DNA from: JABDIY01 sp963803875
GTDB taxonomy: Bacteria > Actinomycetota > Acidimicrobiia > Acidimicrobiales > SZUA-35
Direction of reading: 5' to 3'
Length of the DNA: 64,000 nucleotides
NCBI GenBank assembly: GCA_963803875.1
Contig: CAWDOA010000016.1
Coordinates: forward strand, 434,001 to 498,000
The notes below the pieces were generated by a model that saw only the letters and a list, made by a program, of their open reading frames with translations, was not told the origin of the DNA and did no database searches. The first letter of the stretch is position 1. Each line of letters opens with the position of its first letter. The position numbers and the translations under genes are program-made. Shown here in pieces: positions 60,846-64,000 of the stretch.

Positions 60846-62737
60846 ATGGCCGCAAAAACCCAAGTGAAACCGAGCGAGAAGTTACTCGATGACATAGCGA
60901 CGCGCGTGGAAAGGGGCTTCACGTCCGACGTGCGCTACCTCCTGACGGTCGTGTTCACATCGACCGGCAGCTGCCGTTCTTGGTTGTCTATCGGCCGCCA
61001 CCAGGATCATCGGATCCGGCCTTGCGGTCGCTCGTTGCGAGCCAAGCGTCGTACGTGATCGCTCCATCGGACCGGAGCTGGCGAAGTTTCACCCTCCAGC
61101 TCGTCGAGCGCATCGCGACGCTTCAGTCTCGCGTGTTCGGCGGGTTCCTTCTCGTCGAGCTGTGGGTCAAGCCCGACGCGGGGGATACGGACACCGTGGC
61201 CGACGACATCAGACCCGACTTCGAGGTGGCGATCCCGCGTCAGTTCGTGGACACTCCGGCGGTCAACGCGCTGGTTGCAGGCTTGGGCAAGGTAAGAATT
61301 CTTGGGCACAAAGCGAACGTTCTAGTGCGAACGATGCCGCTTGCTCCAGAGCATGAGAGTCGGCTGCTGCCCGCAGCCGTTGCCAAAGAGACCAACACTC
61401 ATGCCATTGGTGTCGCGGCCTATGCAGCGTGGCGATCATCTGAGACCGGAGAACCCTACCCTTTGGTGCGGCGGGCGATAGTTCACCAAGTGTCCAGATC
61501 GTTGGCCCAGGCAGCCTTCGTTTTCGCGAGGGAAGAGACGTCATCTCGGCCCTTGCATTATCAGGCGTTGGGCCGCCGCGCGGTCGTCCGGGCCGTACGC
61601 CAGGTCGATCACGAACTGGCCGAAGTCGCCGAGTCGTTCGATTTGCTCCTTGCGGTCACGCCTGTCAACGCCGACTCCGCATACCGCAGTTTCCGTCGAT
61701 CGGGTTATGTCCGGCCGCCCCGCTTCCAGTACCGGCCCCACACCGTTGATCCCTCGATGTTGAAACGGAAGCTCTTCAACATCAAGATCGAGCGAGTGGA
61801 GGACCCGACGCTCGAGGCCCTGTTCAGGGAGAAACGGCGCGAACTCGAGCTCAAACTGTCTCTGATCGGAGATCGCCTGACCGGCCGATTCCTCCCCACA
61901 AGCGTGGCTCTGTACGGCAAGGTCGACGACGACTCGGTCGCGCTGGCACGAACGGTACTGGCGAGGCTCGAGTCCTCCCGAGCGAGCAAAAAGTCCAAGG
62001 GGGTGTCGGGATCGGAGTTCGCAGCTGCCGCAGAGATCGAACTTGCCACCTATCGTGCCGTAGACAGTTCGATCACACCCCGAGTGGACCTCCGCGACGA
62101 CGTGTCAACGTTGATGGTATCGGCGGGGAATCTCCTGGTCGGTCGGTCCATGTCGATACCAAGCGACCGGGTCAATGCTCTCATCCAGCATGAGGTCGGC
62201 ACGCACGTTGTCACCTACTGGAACGGTCGCGCTCAGCCTTTTCGACTACTCGCCTCTGGGCTGGCGCGCCACGACGAGCTCCAGGAGGGCTTGGCTGTCT
62301 TCGCCGAATACATCGTCGGCGGTTTGACTTCGGCGAGGTTGCGGACGTTGGCGGCGCGAGTTGTTGCTGCGCGCGCTGTCTCCGATGGCGCGGAATTTGT
62401 CGACACGCATCGGTTGCTCGTCGAGGAGGTCGGCCTCTCGAATCGCAGCGCGTTCATGGTTGGGATGCGGGTCCATCGCGGCGGCGGGCTGGTCAAGGAC
62501 GCTGTCTATCTACGGGGACTGCAGGGCGTGGTTGACTATGTCGGCAAAGGTGGCAGGTTGGACACACTTCTCGTCGGCAAGATCGCAACGGAGCACACTG
62601 CGGTGATCGAGGAGCTGCAACGGCGCGAGGTCCTCCACTCGCCCCTGCTGCGCCCGAACTTCCTGAACGGCCCGGACAGCCACTATCGAATAGAGCGGGT
62701 ACGCGATGGAATTGACCTTGCAGACCTGATCGAGTGA
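60846..62737 (+). CDS. DUF1704 (QEGLA-motif) putative metallopeptidase, frameshifted
   Basis: It starts at ATG 60846; a single break near 60942 joins TRVERGFTSDVRYLL to RQLPFLVVYRPPPGSSDPAL, giving about 630 residues. The core has LIQHEVGTHVVTYWNG (HExxxH at 62189-62206) and DELQEGLAVFAEYIVGG with the QEGLA motif (62282-62296) supplying a further acid. DUF1704 is related to the vertebrate tyrosine carboxypeptidase MATCAP (KIAA0895L), which uses HExxxH; bacterial substrates are unknown. The name linking QEGLA proteins to flavohemoglobin has no support here. Confidence 0.88.
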
Positions 62738-62890
62738 ATCTGACCGCGCCGACCCCCACCCTGGTCAGAGCTATGGAAATGCTCCCGGGGGCGTCGTCTG
62801 CGAATGCTGTTTGCCAATGCCAGACGCATACAGTCGGCGTCCGGGGCCAAGACCCGACTTCAGTCCCTGATTCTGCGCGGTGTCTGTCGA

Positions 62891-63598
62891 TCAGCGGGTG
62901 TCGTCGAGCTTGTAGCCGACAGACCGCACGGTTTGGATCAGGTGGGAGAATTCTTCACCGAACTTGGCCCTCAGCCGGCGCACGTGAACGTCGACGGTCC
63001 GGGCACCCCCGTAGTACTCATAGCCCCATACTCGGTTCAGGAGGATCTCTCGGCTGAAGACCTTGCCGGGGCTGTGAGCGAGATACTTCAGCAGCTCGTA
63101 TTCCATGTAGGTGAGATCCAGGGGCCGGTTCGACAACATCGCCTGGTATGTCTCGAGGTTCAGAATCAACGGTCCGATCTCGACGACCTCGGGGCCCGGT
63201 GCCCGTCCGCTTCGCCAGAGCAGGTGTCCCACGCGCGCTTCCAGTTCGCTGGGGTGGAAGGGGGAGAGGATGAAGTCATCGAACTGTTCATGTCGTTGCG
63301 CCAAATCGGCGATCTTCGAGCCACCGACCAACACCAGGGTGGGCATCACCGGATCGTCGAGTTTGCGACTGTCTCGGCAGAAGGCCCAGCCCGCGGCGGC
63401 GAAACGTTCGTCGTCGGCGATCGAAACAATCGTTCCGGACCATCCCTGGGGTGGGCATTTGGCGCGGAGCTCTTGTGCAGTGACGATCTCGACACACCCC
63501 AAGCCGGCCATCGAAAGCGTTCGTAACACCTCGACGGGACCTGATCCCGGTGCGTCGGGATCGGAGAACACAGCGAATATCGGCTGGTGGTCGGTCAC
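62891..63598 (-). CDS. OmpR/PhoB-type response regulator, GlnR-like
   Basis: The 235-residue product has a divergent receiver domain and a clear OmpR winged helix: TYMEYELLKYLAHSPGKVFSREILLNRVWGYEYYGGARTVDVHVRRLRAKFG, ending LIQTVRSVGYKL. In the receiver the usual phospho-acceptor region reads VSIADDERF and the KPF switch reads SPF, so classical phosphorylation is doubtful, as in actinobacterial GlnR. It lies 19 bases downstream of glnA in the same direction. No kinase gene is adjacent. Confidence 0.85.
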   Translation of the reverse strand: MTDHQPIFAVFSDPDAPGSGPVEVLRTLSMAGLGCVEIVTAQELRAKCPPQGWSGTIVSIADDERFAAAGWAFCRDSRKLDDPVMPTLVLVGGSKIADLAQRHEQFDDFILSPFHPSELEARVGHLLWRSGRAPGPEVVEIGPLILNLETYQAMLSNRPLDLTYMEYELLKYLAHSPGKVFSREILLNRVWGYEYYGGARTVDVHVRRLRAKFGEEFSHLIQTVRSVGYKLDDTR

Positions 63599-63617
63599 GA
63601 ACGATCCTCGGTGCCCG

Positions 63618-64000
63618 CTACCACGAAGGCAGGTAACGCTGGAGTTCCCACGGACTCACATGCGCTTTGTAGTCGGCCCATTCACTTCGCTTGTTTCGGA
63701 GGAACCACTCGAAGATGTGATCGCCGAGCGCCTCCTTGACCAGTTCGGAGCGCTCCATCTCGTCGAGCGCCTCTGCCAGAGAGGCGGGTAGGGATTCGAT
63801 TCCCAGTTCGCGAACCTGAGCGGGAGAGAGGTCGCCCAGATTCTGGGTGAGTTCGTTCGGGAGTTCGTAACCCTCTCGCACGCCCTTCATGCCGGCGGCA
63901 ACGATGACCGAGAACGCCAGATAGGGATTGCAGGCAGGATCCGGAGAACGTAGCTCGATCCGGGTCGAGCTGGGTTTGTCCATCTTGGTGACCGGCACCC
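63618..64000 (-). CDS. glnA: glutamine synthetase, C-terminal part (continues beyond window)
   Basis: Only the last 127 residues are inside the window. STRIELRSPDPACNPYLAFSV is the glutamate-binding region of type I glutamine synthetase, and the ending (ALGDHIFEWFLRNKRSEWADYKAHVSPWELQRYLPSW) matches the Bacillus-type GSI-alpha C-terminus. That form lacks the adenylylation loop tyrosine, which lies in this region and is not seen. It makes glutamine from glutamate and ammonia. Likely under control of the adjacent regulator. Confidence 0.92.
   Translation of the reverse strand, partial: VPVTKMDKPSSTRIELRSPDPACNPYLAFSVIVAAGMKGVREGYELPNELTQNLGDLSPAQVRELGIESLPASLAEALDEMERSELVKEALGDHIFEWFLRNKRSEWADYKAHVSPWELQRYLPSW

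Noticed and set aside
1..64000. Mobile elements, prophage, CRISPR or an island
   Set aside because: No transposase, integrase, terminal repeats, att duplication next to the tRNA-Pro, or composition break was seen by eye.

Overview
The window looks like chromosomal DNA of a GC-rich actinobacterium. WhiB, an ECF sigma/zinc anti-sigma pair, a DUF222-HNH endonuclease, paired ArsA/Get3-like ATPases and many leaderless-type promoters (TAnnnT 5-9 bases before ATG/GTG) all point to Actinomycetota. Acidimicrobiia-like lineages are my best guess, from gene style only. I see no transposase, integrase, phage gene, CRISPR array or rRNA. One tRNA (Pro, anticodon CGG) is present.

Layout. 0-6.1 kb: the end of a DUF1648-like membrane protein, then a seven-gene Mrp Na+/H+ antiporter operon (mnhA-G) on the minus strand. 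6.1-6.9 kb: a divergent micro-operon with a winged-helix regulator and a dyad-rich promoter. 7-20.5 kb: metabolic and transport genes (Ldh2-type dehydrogenase, SRPBCC, CIA30, fructosamine kinase-like, three MFS carriers, a secreted propeller-FN3 protein, PAP2-like, desaturase-Rieske fusion, SirB1-like). 20.5-25.7 kb: gpsA, hemB-hemL, isochorismatase-like and amidinotransferase-like enzymes. 25.6-27.7 kb: an HNH gene with a companion. 27.9-33.1 kb: DJ-1/PfpI, a STAS protein and response regulator, tRNA-Pro, two ArsA-family ATPases, NfeD-like, WhiB. 33.2-36.2 kb: selB-selA. 36.3-42 kb: FxsA, a degenerate metallo-beta-lactamase-fold protein, a channel-like protein, an ECF sigma/anti-sigma/MscS operon, Mrp ATPase and an A-type Fe-S carrier. 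42.3-47.7 kb: a Tat lipoprotein, an unusual 2Fe-2S/molybdopterin-domain chimera, a 56-residue membrane protein, serS, gdhA. 47.9-54.3 kb: a compact seven-gene kynurenine operon that should take tryptophan to the aminomuconate level. 54.3-64 kb: a primary-like sigma factor, nadE, an M15 peptidase, the cluster N-formylglutamate amidohydrolase-like / GshB-like ATP-grasp / DUF1704 HExxxH protein, then an OmpR-type GlnR-like regulator and the end of glnA.

The best candidate for an undescribed system is the ATP-grasp / amidohydrolase / DUF1704 cluster at 58.9-62.7 kb: a ligase, an amidohydrolase and a putative metallopeptidase. Its substrate cannot be read from sequence.

A strong caution: many genes carry frameshifts, including housekeeping genes that must work (hemB, hemL, serS, gdhA, nadE, mrp). 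The indels cluster, and hemL alone needs about eight or more. The simplest reading is uncorrected sequencing or assembly error. Frameshifted genes are therefore given as whole loci with the break points in the text. Family assignments rest on motif recognition by eye; no database search was run.
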